From an uncultured Fibrobacter sp. (GTDB lineage: Bacteria; Fibrobacterota; Fibrobacteria; Fibrobacterales; Fibrobacteraceae), in the NCBI GenBank assembly GCA_946183925.1, contig CAMHDS010000024.1:1-32868 (forward strand): a DNA stretch of 32,868 bases. The letters run 5' to 3'. The notes beneath the pieces are model-generated. The model was given only the letters and a program-made list of their open reading frames with translations, was not told the DNA's origin and did no database searches. The first letter of the stretch is position 1; every line of letters starts with the position of its first letter. Below are positions 6,667 to 14,248 of this stretch, in pieces. Position numbers and translations under genes: made by a program.

Positions 6667-7746
6667 TCATTCATACCGGTCTCCCGACTTCGGATCCATA
6701 GCATCCCGGACGCCCTCTCCAACAAATGTGGTGAGCAACAGTGTAATAAAAAGCGCAGCGACGGTACTTACAGAAATCCAGGGGGCGTAAAGGTTGTTCA
6801 GTCCCTGACTCATCAGCTCACCCCAGCTGGGTGTTGGCGGTTGCAGCCCAAAGCCCAGAAAATCAAGGGAAGTCAGGCTTCCAATACCGCCAATCAAAGT
6901 AAAGGGGAACAGCGTCACCACAGGGGTCAAGGCATTAGGCAAAATTTCCTTGAAAAAAATATGCCTGTGCCCTAGGCCCAGAACCTTTGCCGACTGCACA
7001 TAGGTCATGTTGCGGAGTTTCAGGAATTCACCGCGCATATAGTAGCTTAGGGAAATCCAGTTGAAGGCCGCCATAATCAAAATCAACAGCCAGAAACTAC
7101 GGCCATAAATGCTCCCAATCAAAATCACAATGTAGAGCATAGGAAGCGATGACCAAATTTCAATCATGCGCTGCATGCCCGTATCCCAGAACTTGCCCAG
7201 ATACCCCTGAATACCGCCGATGACGATTCCAAGGAAAGTTCCGAGAATGGTGAGGAACAGGCTGAACGAAATACAGATGCGAAAGCCGTGAATCAGACGA
7301 GAAAGCACATCGCGACCGTTACTGTCGGTACCCAGCCAATGGCGGGAACTGGGGGCAAAAGGCGGAGCGCCATCTTCACTCAAGTCCGCTTTCAAGGGGT
7401 CATGGGCAATGGGCGGCATTAAGGTCCACACCTCGGGGCAGCCTCCCGCCATCGTGTAACCTTCTGCCGCTTCTTCCTCACATTCCTGGACGTCGGCAAA
7501 AAGCTTGCCGTAATCCGCTTCCGTCTGGTATTCTCCCCCAAAATCCTGCTCGCTATAACGCACGAAGGCCGGGAAATAGGACTTGCCGTTGTACTTGAGG
7601 TACAGCGGTTCATCGTTCACCGTCCAGGGGCTGGTCAGCGAAAGGAGGTAGGCCACCACCAGCACCACCAGCGACACGAAAGCCCGCTTGTTCCCGTAAA
7701 AGCGGAGCAGGCGGTTCTTGGTTTCTGTAGTAATACGGATGTGCAT
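6667..7746 (-). CDS. YejE/OppC-like peptide ABC transporter permease
   Basis: A 359-residue inner-membrane permease of the binding-protein-dependent family. After the first membrane helix a long periplasmic segment contains features typical of YejE: a PLYLKYNGKSYFPAF-like stretch, YSEQDFGGEYQTEADY and HWLGTDSNGRDVLSRLIHG. The remaining helices and the EAA-type loop (MRGEFLKLRNMTYVQSAKVLGL, then LPNALTPV) are present, and the protein ends GEGVRDAMDPKSGDRYE. The start is taken at the ATG at 7746; an in-frame TTG at 7758 is also possible, and neither has a good ribosome binding site. A 6-bp inverted repeat (GTGCAT/ATGCAC, 7741-7756) covers the start. It begins 18 bp after the efflux permease gene, so it may share its transcript. 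Confidence 0.9.
   Translation of the reverse strand: MHIRITTETKNRLLRFYGNKRAFVSLVVLVVAYLLSLTSPWTVNDEPLYLKYNGKSYFPAFVRYSEQDFGGEYQTEADYGKLFADVQECEEEAAEGYTMAGGCPEVWTLMPPIAHDPLKADLSEDGAPPFAPSSRHWLGTDSNGRDVLSRLIHGFRICISFSLFLTILGTFLGIVIGGIQGYLGKFWDTGMQRMIEIWSSLPMLYIVILIGSIYGRSFWLLILIMAAFNWISLSYYMRGEFLKLRNMTYVQSAKVLGLGHRHIFFKEILPNALTPVVTLFPFTLIGGIGSLTSLDFLGFGLQPPTPSWGELMSQGLNNLYAPWISVSTVAALFITLLLTTFVGEGVRDAMDPKSGDRYE
6670..6696. repeat. 27-bp direct repeat, copy 2 (inside permease gene 3' end)
   Basis: This is the copy within the YejE-like gene, encoding its last residues DPKSGDRYE. See copy 1 at 6519-6545. Confidence 0.9.
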
Positions 7747-7764
7747 CTCGATGCACAATATAAC

Positions 7765-9207
7765 TTATTGTGGTTGCGTTCGTCCACCGAATTCGAAACC
7801 GGCGTCCTCGATAGCCTTTTTCAGGGCAGACTCATCTACATCGTGCCCGTCGTGCCATTCCACACGAAGTTCCTTACGGGCTACGTCGGCCACTGCGGAC
7901 TCCACACCGTCCAACAACCGGGCAGCCTTTTCCACACAGGCCTTGCAGTGGCTGCAAGTCATACCGTTTACACGGTAAAGGCACATGACGCATTCCTCGT
8001 GTTCGTGCAAATGCTCGTGCTCGCAATCGCAGTGGTCGTGCTCACCGCAACCGCACTCATGCTCATGTCCGCATTCGCCGCAACCATCGTGACAGCTGCA
8101 ACCCCTATGGGCAAACTTCGCATAAATCATGAGTAGCGCAAGCACTCCAGCACAAACATAGTCGAACACGCCTAGCGCGCCGTGGCCGTGGCACTCCGCA
8201 GAACCATGAGGGAGCATGGCAGAAAGGAACGTATCCATAAAGAAAGTGTCAATGACAAAACCGAAGAACAATGCCCCAAGGGCAATGGAAGTCAGGTACG
8301 CAAACAAAGTGCGCTTGCCAAAGGCCTTCCCCACAACCAACATGCTAGCTATACTGGTAGCAGGTCCCGCCATCAGCAGTACGAGGGCCGCCCCCGGCGT
8401 AATGCCTTTTTCCACAAGGGCCAAGGCCAGAGGGATAGAACCCGTGGCGCAGGTGTACATGGGCATGGCAAGCACCAGCACCACCACCATACAAAGTAAC
8501 GGATACTCATGCAGGAACAAGAAGAAATCGTCAGGCACAAAGGCCGCAATTAGGGCCCCTAGCAACAAGCCGATAACCAGCCACTTGCTCACGTCCCCGA
8601 TCATGTTCACAAAACCGTATTCAAAAGTCCCTTTGAGCTTTTGCACAAAAGACGCCTTTTCATGATGGTCAGGGTCTTCGTGCCCGCAAGAGCAACGGCC
8701 CTCTTCACAGTCGCAATGCTTATGACCATGGTGTTCATGCTCATGAGATTCTCCGATGACCGCAACACCTGTTTCCGGCTCGTTTTTGGTCACCAAATTC
8801 GTGAACACACCACCCAACATGGCTGTCGCAAAAGCCGCAATGGGGCGAAGCACCGCAAAGGGCCCGCCTAAAAGCGAATAGGTCGCCAAAATGGAATCTA
8901 CGCCCGTAGCCGGAGTCGAAATCAGGAAACTGACGCTAGCCCCCTTGCTGGCCCCTTCCCGCCGAAGCGCAATAGAAGTGGGAATCACACCACAGCTACA
9001 TATAGGCAGCGGAACGCCGAACAGGGCCGACCACAGCACCGACTTGAGATTCGGCTTGGAAATTTTCGGCACGTACAGGTGGTTTGGCACCCACACATGG
9101 AGGATTCCCGCCAGCAAAAAGCCCAGCAACAAAAAAGGGGCCATCTCTGAAAAAAGCGTTACAAATTGCCAAAAGAACTTCTCGAGAATTTCGGCAAAAT
9201 TAGGCAT
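7765..9207 (-). CDS. SO_0444/YraQ-family heavy-metal efflux permease with His/Cys-rich loops and HMA domain
   Basis: A 480-residue membrane protein of the permease family that includes YraQ and the SO_0444-type Cu/Zn efflux transporters. It has the family motifs GVPLPICSCGVIPTSIALRREG and PMYTCATGSIPLALALV. Between the two membrane halves is a His/Cys-rich loop (residues about 155-185, HEHEHHGHKHCDCEE...). A second His/Cys-rich stretch precedes a C-terminal heavy-metal-associated domain with the metal motif GMTCSHC. It probably exports zinc, copper or a similar ion across the inner membrane. The start at 9207 is supported by GGGAG 7-8 nt upstream and by a 1-bp gap from the ArsR gene, which points to control by that sensor. 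The exact metal cannot be told from sequence. Confidence 0.88.
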   Translation of the reverse strand: MPNFAEILEKFFWQFVTLFSEMAPFLLLGFLLAGILHVWVPNHLYVPKISKPNLKSVLWSALFGVPLPICSCGVIPTSIALRREGASKGASVSFLISTPATGVDSILATYSLLGGPFAVLRPIAAFATAMLGGVFTNLVTKNEPETGVAVIGESHEHEHHGHKHCDCEEGRCSCGHEDPDHHEKASFVQKLKGTFEYGFVNMIGDVSKWLVIGLLLGALIAAFVPDDFFLFLHEYPLLCMVVVLVLAMPMYTCATGSIPLALALVEKGITPGAALVLLMAGPATSIASMLVVGKAFGKRTLFAYLTSIALGALFFGFVIDTFFMDTFLSAMLPHGSAECHGHGALGVFDYVCAGVLALLMIYAKFAHRGCSCHDGCGECGHEHECGCGEHDHCDCEHEHLHEHEECVMCLYRVNGMTCSHCKACVEKAARLLDGVESAVADVARKELRVEWHDGHDVDESALKKAIEDAGFEFGGRTQPQ

Positions 9208-9208
9208 T

Positions 9209-9532
9209 TTATACTCCCTTCTTGTGCATAATGTGAGCAAGGCCCGTATTGAAAATCAGGCCGATATGTTCGTCGTCCAGGGCGTAGAAAACGGTGCGCC
9301 CTACCCTACGGGGTTTCACAAGACCTGCCGTTCTCAAGATCCGGAGCTGGTGACTTACTGCCGACTGCCCCAGTTGCAGTTTTTCCGCTATCTCGTTTAC
9401 CGAAATCTCCCCCGAAAGGAGAATCTCGATAATGCGGATTCGGGTAGTATCCCCGAAAAACTTGAAAAATTCGGACAGTTCAAAGAGAGTGTCCAAAGAG
9501 AGACTTTTATCAATGCATGAACATTCATTCAT
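9209..9532 (-). CDS. ArsR/SmtB-family metal-sensing repressor
   Basis: A 107-residue winged-helix repressor that would release DNA on metal binding. The N-terminus carries a Cys pair (MNECSCID), the recognition helix is LGQSAVSHQLRILRTAGLV, the wing is RRVGRTVFYAL, and the C-terminal helix reads DDEHIGLIFNTGLAHIMH. The D-x-H and later His spacing resembles the alpha-5 zinc site of SmtB/ZiaR-like members; the Cys pair could add an alpha-3N-type site. The start at 9532 is preferred over the longer reading to 9598 because family members start close to this Cys motif. It overlaps its own candidate operator and is followed after 1 bp by the efflux permease it most likely controls. Confidence 0.9.
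   Translation of the reverse strand: MNECSCIDKSLSLDTLFELSEFFKFFGDTTRIRIIEILLSGEISVNEIAEKLQLGQSAVSHQLRILRTAGLVKPRRVGRTVFYALDDEHIGLIFNTGLAHIMHKKGV
9517..9532 (-). promoter_or_regulatory. Candidate ArsR/SmtB operator
   Basis: The minus strand reads ATGAATGAATGTTCAT, a TGAA-N6-TTCA inverted repeat. This matches the half-site spacing known for SmtB/ZiaR-type operators. It begins exactly at the repressor's own start codon, suggesting autoregulation by a short-leader or leaderless transcript. Confidence 0.5.
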
Positions 9533-9614
9533 ATTTTCATATATAGAAATATCTACCCATTTTGGCAAGACACCCTTCCGCTTTGTGATTCTTGTCACAT
9601 TTTTAACAGGTCAT

Positions 9615-9672
9615 ATGGACAATTTATCCATGCGAATTGCCGAATTTTTAATATTTTGGGCAATTTATATAG
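9615..9672 (+). promoter_or_regulatory. Promoter region of the TIGR02147 gene with palindromic motif
   Basis: An imperfect palindrome ATGGACAATTTATCCAT (9615-9631) is followed 37 bp from its GGAC by TTTTGGGC (9654-9661) and then TATATAG. The same blocks with nearly the same spacing (38 bp) lie upstream of the GH10 xylanase at 24916-24975. The rest of the 155-bp divergent gap (9533-9687) holds no ORF. Confidence 0.45.
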
Positions 9673-9687
9673 GTATCTTTACTGTTG

Positions 9688-10506
9688 ATGATGAATTTTT
9701 CCGACACCCCGGACTACCGGGACTATCTGAAAGAGTACTACGACCGCAGAAAGTCGGAAATGCCCCTGTATAGCTATCGCATGATGGGCGACAAGCTGGG
9801 GCTGGATTCAAGTTACCTGTACAGGGTTCTCCAGAAAAAACAGCACCTTCCCGCCCATGCCCTCCCCGCCGCCAAAGATATTCTCTCTCTCTCAGGCAGG
9901 CAGGCGGAGTATTTTGACCTACTCTATTCCGCTGCAGTCACCAAGGACAAGAGCAAGCGTGAAGAAATCATGGCCAAAGCCATTTCTCTGCGGGATGTAC
10001 ACCTCCACAGCCTGCAACAGGCAGAACTGAAGCTCCTGGAAAACTGGTGGATTCCTGCCGTGCGTGCCTATCTTGAACTGAACGGTGGCGTGGTGAATCT
10101 AAAGCAAATAGCCAGAGACATTTGCCCTCCTATCACTGAAGAACAAGCCAAAGAAGCCATCGACACACTGCTGGAAGTTGGACTAGTCAAAAAAATGGCT
10201 TCCGGTAAACTGTCCCTGACCGACGCTCATCTGACCGTCGGCGGCCCAGAAAAAAAGACTGCCGTCCGCAAGTTCCAGCGGCAGATTTTAGGACTTGCCG
10301 CTGATTCTCTAGAAAACACCCCTGTAGAAGAGCGGAACATTTCCACCCTGACCCTTTCCGTAGATCAGGCCTGCTTCAACGACCTGGGAGACATGCTCAA
10401 GGAATTCCGCCGTCTGGTCCAGAAAAGGGTCGACGGAGTCAAAAATCCCGACAGCGTAATGCAACTTTCCATGGCATTTTTCCCTGTAGCCCACAAAAAA
10501 AGATAA
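9688..10506 (+). CDS. TIGR02147-family (DUF4423-like) putative transcriptional regulator
   Basis: A 272-residue cytoplasmic protein that I recognise as the TIGR02147 family, a paralogous group described from Fibrobacter succinogenes. It begins FSDTPDYRDYLKEYYDRRK, the usual family start. YSYRMMGDKLGLDSSYLYRVL then looks like a helix-turn-helix, and NLKQIARDICPPITEEQAKEAIDTLLEVGLV looks like a winged helix. The conserved C-terminal part (ISTLTLSVDQACFNDLGDML) follows. Function is not established; DNA binding is inferred from the helices. The start at 9688 or 9691 (tandem ATG) is preferred over a TTG at 9685; no strong Shine-Dalgarno is visible. The lipoprotein gene follows after 30 bp, so the two are probably co-transcribed. 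Confidence 0.85.
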   Translation: MMNFSDTPDYRDYLKEYYDRRKSEMPLYSYRMMGDKLGLDSSYLYRVLQKKQHLPAHALPAAKDILSLSGRQAEYFDLLYSAAVTKDKSKREEIMAKAISLRDVHLHSLQQAELKLLENWWIPAVRAYLELNGGVVNLKQIARDICPPITEEQAKEAIDTLLEVGLVKKMASGKLSLTDAHLTVGGPEKKTAVRKFQRQILGLAADSLENTPVEERNISTLTLSVDQACFNDLGDMLKEFRRLVQKRVDGVKNPDSVMQLSMAFFPVAHKKR

Positions 10507-10536
10507 AATAAGTATATTAGGGGTTACAGGACAAAG

Positions 10537-11829
10537 ATGATTTGGGCAAAATACATAGGACTTTCGGCACTGGCTCTGCTAGTAGCATGTTCAAACGACG
10601 CAAAAGACGTTGCCGCCGGGTCCCTGGAAACTGAAAATTCCATCGCCTTCCATGTAAAATTGGCCAACGGGCAGAACGCCTCCAAGGCGTACGTCATCAT
10701 CCACGATTCCGAATATTTCGCAGATAAGATTGACCTAGATTCTACACGACATCCACAAACCGACGAAAAAGGCATTCTGGAACTAGATTCCCTGCCTACA
10801 GGCAGTTATGTCGTAGAAGTCCGCGGTCTTCAGAACAAACAGGAGCAAAAAGGAGTAACCTCCTTCGAAATTACACAAGTCGATAATGACTCAGGCAAGG
10901 TAGTTACAGTTCAGACCGGCACTCCCGCTTCATTTGAAGGCAAGGCATATACAGACAAGTATCCCGCCTGGGTCATGATTCGCGGTCTGGAGTACAGAGT
11001 TCCCGTAGACTCCCAGGGCAACTTCTCGTTTGAATCCCTGCCCGAGGGCGTGTTCGAGTTCGTATTGGTGCACTCCCAAACCAATTCTGCAGGATCTACC
11101 GTTTCCCAAATTTTGGCAAAATCCGAGGTTTGCGTGGGCTGTGACGGATCCGATACCGTTTCCCTAATAGACAAGACGGCTTCCCCTAGGGACACTGTCA
11201 CTGTAGACAGCTCCTCCAAAGACACCGTAGCGGCGGATACCACCGCCAAGGATTCTGTTCCCGTAGACACGCTGAAACATTTCATGTTCGAAGATTTCGA
11301 GAGCGATGCTCTTGACGGAGGGAAAAGCAAGAACTGGTACGCTTCCCACTCAGAAAAAGCGACTGCTAGCCTTGAAATCGTCAACAATTTGAGCGACCGC
11401 GAAGGTTATGTAGCCCATTTCACCTGCGAGAACGAGGCCGAATACAACTGGGCGTTGATGGGACGATACCTAGGCACCGTGGACATGAGTGATCTTGATT
11501 CCATTGTATTCTGGGCAAAGGGTACTATAGAAAACTATGTTTCCTTCTCCTTTGACATTATTGATTCCGACACCACCGCCGACATCCAGAGCGGAAAGGC
11601 CTGGATGCACATTCCTCTTACCGAGGAATGGACTCGCTATACGGTAACACCAGGCCAGCTGGAAGACAAGGAAAACAACAGCGGCGGCAACATCGGATGG
11701 GATGCCGTCAGGGAAAAGGTCACCAATATTTCCATCTTTGGTGGAAAGGGTGGTGAGTTCTGGGTTGACGACATTGAGGTTTTCGGCCTAGAAAGCTTCA
11801 CGCCGAAGACTTCGTCTGTTAAAAATTAG
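10537..11829 (+). CDS. Surface lipoprotein with Ig-like repeats and CBM11-like C-terminal domain
   Basis: A 430-residue lipoprotein. The signal peptide ends with lipobox LLVAC (Cys18), so it should be lipid-anchored. Residues about 35-210 contain two carboxypeptidase-regulatory-like beta-sandwich segments (TDEKGILELDSLPTGSYVVEV and VDSQGNFSFESLPEGVFEFVL). A Ser/Thr/Asp-rich linker (about 220-245) follows. The C-terminal 180 residues (FEDFESDALDG..., LDSIVFWAKGT, ..., FWVDDIEVFGL) look like a CBM11/CIA30-type jelly-roll that could bind glucan or xylan. AGGAC lies 5 nt before the ATG. It follows the TIGR02147 gene by 30 bp and a terminator closes the unit. I infer a sensing or tethering role beside the xylan cluster; no catalytic motif is visible. 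Confidence 0.8.
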   Translation: MIWAKYIGLSALALLVACSNDAKDVAAGSLETENSIAFHVKLANGQNASKAYVIIHDSEYFADKIDLDSTRHPQTDEKGILELDSLPTGSYVVEVRGLQNKQEQKGVTSFEITQVDNDSGKVVTVQTGTPASFEGKAYTDKYPAWVMIRGLEYRVPVDSQGNFSFESLPEGVFEFVLVHSQTNSAGSTVSQILAKSEVCVGCDGSDTVSLIDKTASPRDTVTVDSSSKDTVAADTTAKDSVPVDTLKHFMFEDFESDALDGGKSKNWYASHSEKATASLEIVNNLSDREGYVAHFTCENEAEYNWALMGRYLGTVDMSDLDSIVFWAKGTIENYVSFSFDIIDSDTTADIQSGKAWMHIPLTEEWTRYTVTPGQLEDKENNSGGNIGWDAVREKVTNISIFGGKGGEFWVDDIEVFGLESFTPKTSSVKN

Positions 11830-11840
11830 ATACGCTATTA

Positions 11841-11856
11841 TTGATAATTTGTCCAC
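11841..11856. promoter_or_regulatory. GACAATTT-like palindromic motif, reverse orientation
   Basis: The minus strand reads GTGGACAAATTATCAA, similar to the palindrome at 9615. It lies in the gap between the lipoprotein gene and the first GH43 gene, just before the terminator. Confidence 0.3.
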
Positions 11857-11860
11857 GGGA

Positions 11861-11889
11861 AATGTCGCTTCTGGCGGCATTTTTTGCTT
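11861..11889 (+). terminator. Intrinsic terminator after the lipoprotein gene
   Basis: An 8-bp stem (AATGTCGC with GGCGGCATT, one G-U pair) with a 5-base loop is followed by TTTTTTGCTTTT. It separates the regulator/lipoprotein unit from the GH43 gene, so a promoter for the xylan block should lie in about 11890-11925. Confidence 0.75.
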
Positions 11890-11938
11890 TTAAGAGCCTA
11901 GATTTAGCGTTGGGAAAAAAGATTTTCAAGGAGACACC

Positions 11939-14230
11939 ATGGGTGTAAAAAATCTCGCCAATACATCGATTTCTACGCTGTTCACTATCGCCGGGCTAAC
12001 TTCATTTGCCTTGGCCGACAACCCCATTTCCAGCTACCACTACCTGGCAGACCCTGCCGCTACTGCCGACGATGAATATTTCTATATCATCACCGATTCC
12101 GACGACCCAGCTCCATATAACGCAACAGGCTACTCCATTAAAGCTCTCTACGCCTTTCGAAGTAAAGATATGAAGAATTGGACCGACTTCGGCATTATTT
12201 ATGATGCCAGGGAAGTCAAAGGAATCGGAGATATCTGGGCGTCGGGAATTGCGGTAGATAATAAAGGTAAATTCCACATTGTATTTCCTGATGGAGGCGG
12301 GTCAGGTATCGGACTTATTGAATCTAATCACATCGAAGGACCATATAAGAATCCTGTTGCAGGAGGAAAAAAACTCATCAACAACTGGGGCGGTGGCATA
12401 GCCGATTGCGATGGACTAGACTGGTGCTTTGACCCTGCGATTTTTATCGATGACGATGGAACGGCTTACTTTACAGTTGGTGGCGGAGGAGTTCCAAACG
12501 ACAAAAATCCAAATCCAAAACGTCCAGCAATAGATAACGGTAGCGACAACTTTAACATCTACAAGTTCAACTCCGAAATCAATAGTTTCGATGTAAGTAC
12601 AAAAACCCATCTGCCAATTGGTGGTCCTGCCACTATGGAGGCGTCGTATATCCATAAATACAAAGGCAATTACTACCTCTCTTATAGTACGCGGGATTTG
12701 CGCATTGCCTATGGCATGTCCAGTAGTCCTATGGGTCCATACACCTATAAAGGAATATTTATGGGCAACCCAAGTATTAACGGACAAAACATCAATTCAT
12801 ACAATAACAACCATCACGGTATTGCAGAATTCAAACGCCATTGGTATGTTGTTTATCATGACCGTCGCATCGCAAATGGATACGACGGACTTGAAAAAAT
12901 TCCAGCCGAAGACGGCAAAGCAAATCCAGACCCCGCTTTCCACCGTAGTGTGAGTGTAGATGAATTCTTCTATAACGGTGACGGAACAATGAAAGAATTG
13001 ACTTTTACCAAGGAAGGTCCAAAACAACTTGAAAATTTTGACCCTTACGATTGGTACCCGGCTCTCACCAGTTCCAAGCAGAAAGGAATTCGCAGCCGTT
13101 CCAACTTCGTTGTAGGCAAAGCCGCCGAAACATTCTTACTTCCGCTATCAACTAAGGAATCCTGGATTCGTGTTTCTGGCGTTGACTTCGGAACTGCCGC
13201 GACAGGATTCACGGTAGAGGCGGCAAGTATTGCCGATGGCAACAAGATTGAAATCCGTACAGGTTCTGCTACAGGAACTCTGGCTGGCACCTGTACGCTC
13301 CAGAAAACCGCAAACAAGAATACATTTGTTGAAAATTCTTGCGAAGTATCTGGGCTTAAAGGCGTCGTAGAACAGCTATTCCTGGTGTTCAAGGGTTCAA
13401 AGGATTCTACGATGGCCATCAAGGCCTGGGGCTTTGAAGGTAGCGGCACCACACCGCCAGAACCTCAAAAACCATTCAATGGAACGGCCTGGGAAATACC
13501 CGGCAAAATTGAAATGGAAGATTTCGACATTCCCGGAACAGGCCGCGGCTCGGGCTTAGATTCGTACTCCGACAATGACTCCGAAGATCATGGAGCGATA
13601 AGCAACGACGGTGTAAGCTATCGCGAAGGGACTGGTGTTGACATTTACAAGAAAGCATCCGGATACGTTATCGGTTACAACCAGGCCGGTGAATGGCTGG
13701 AATATACCTTGAACATTAAGGAAGCTGGCGATTACACCATGTTTGCCGCAGTGGCATCGGCCAACAACACATCCAGTTTCAAATTATCCATCGACGACAA
13801 CGACATTACCGAAGAAATTGCAGTTCCGCAAGCAACTTCCGGAGAAGAAAACTACGACGATTACAATAAGGTTTCCACAAACGTGACACTTCCGGCGGGC
13901 GAACACATCCTTCGCTTTACCGTGACCGGAGACTGGATGGACATTGACTATATCAACTTTGAATCCGGCAAGGACGCCGAAGATTCAAAGCCCATCGGCT
14001 ATGTTGACGCCTTGCACAGCACTGGAAAAATGAACTATTCGCAGGCAACCCATTTCGATGTATTCAGCATAAACGGTAAGAAAGTTGCGTCATTTACAGC
14101 CCACAGTTTTGCGGAAGCAACAAAACTTTGGCAAGACGGTCTTGTAAAGGGTTCCGAAAACAGTATCGGCATCTGCCTCATCCGTAACCGTAGTAACGGC
14201 ATGGTTGCAAAAGTCCGCGTAAAACGCTAA
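11939..14230 (+). CDS. GH43 arabinofuranosidase/xylosidase-type enzyme with CBM6-like, CBM6 and C-terminal module
   Basis: A 763-residue secreted enzyme that should remove arabinose (or xylose) from arabinoxylan. Domains: signal peptide 1-26; five-blade GH43 propeller about 30-355; CBM6-like segment about 370-500 (VDFGTAATGFTVEAAS, KIEIRTGS, LFLVFKG); CBM6 about 517-678 (GKIEMEDFD, NQAGEWLEYT, GDWMDIDYINF); C-terminal module about 704-763. The catalytic triad is visible: base D38 (LADPAATADD), pKa-modulating D165 (WCFDPAIFIDDDG) and acid E234 (ATMEASYIHK). The HHGIAEF and YHDRR stretches resemble the GH43 arabinofuranosidase Araf43A type of F. succinogenes. GGAG lies 6 nt before the ATG. It is the first gene of the xylan block, and GH30 starts 18 bp after its stop. 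Exact substrate is unproven. Confidence 0.88.
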   Translation: MGVKNLANTSISTLFTIAGLTSFALADNPISSYHYLADPAATADDEYFYIITDSDDPAPYNATGYSIKALYAFRSKDMKNWTDFGIIYDAREVKGIGDIWASGIAVDNKGKFHIVFPDGGGSGIGLIESNHIEGPYKNPVAGGKKLINNWGGGIADCDGLDWCFDPAIFIDDDGTAYFTVGGGGVPNDKNPNPKRPAIDNGSDNFNIYKFNSEINSFDVSTKTHLPIGGPATMEASYIHKYKGNYYLSYSTRDLRIAYGMSSSPMGPYTYKGIFMGNPSINGQNINSYNNNHHGIAEFKRHWYVVYHDRRIANGYDGLEKIPAEDGKANPDPAFHRSVSVDEFFYNGDGTMKELTFTKEGPKQLENFDPYDWYPALTSSKQKGIRSRSNFVVGKAAETFLLPLSTKESWIRVSGVDFGTAATGFTVEAASIADGNKIEIRTGSATGTLAGTCTLQKTANKNTFVENSCEVSGLKGVVEQLFLVFKGSKDSTMAIKAWGFEGSGTTPPEPQKPFNGTAWEIPGKIEMEDFDIPGTGRGSGLDSYSDNDSEDHGAISNDGVSYREGTGVDIYKKASGYVIGYNQAGEWLEYTLNIKEAGDYTMFAAVASANNTSSFKLSIDDNDITEEIAVPQATSGEENYDDYNKVSTNVTLPAGEHILRFTVTGDWMDIDYINFESGKDAEDSKPIGYVDALHSTGKMNYSQATHFDVFSINGKKVASFTAHSFAEATKLWQDGLVKGSENSIGICLIRNRSNGMVAKVRVKR

Positions 14231-14248
14231 AAATTTGGGATGGGAAAT

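Noticed and set aside
6516..6725. 69-codon minus-strand open frame ending in DPKSGDRYE
   Set aside because: It overlaps the permease end in another frame and is made by the 27-bp duplication and palindromes. There is no start signal; described as a repeat element instead.
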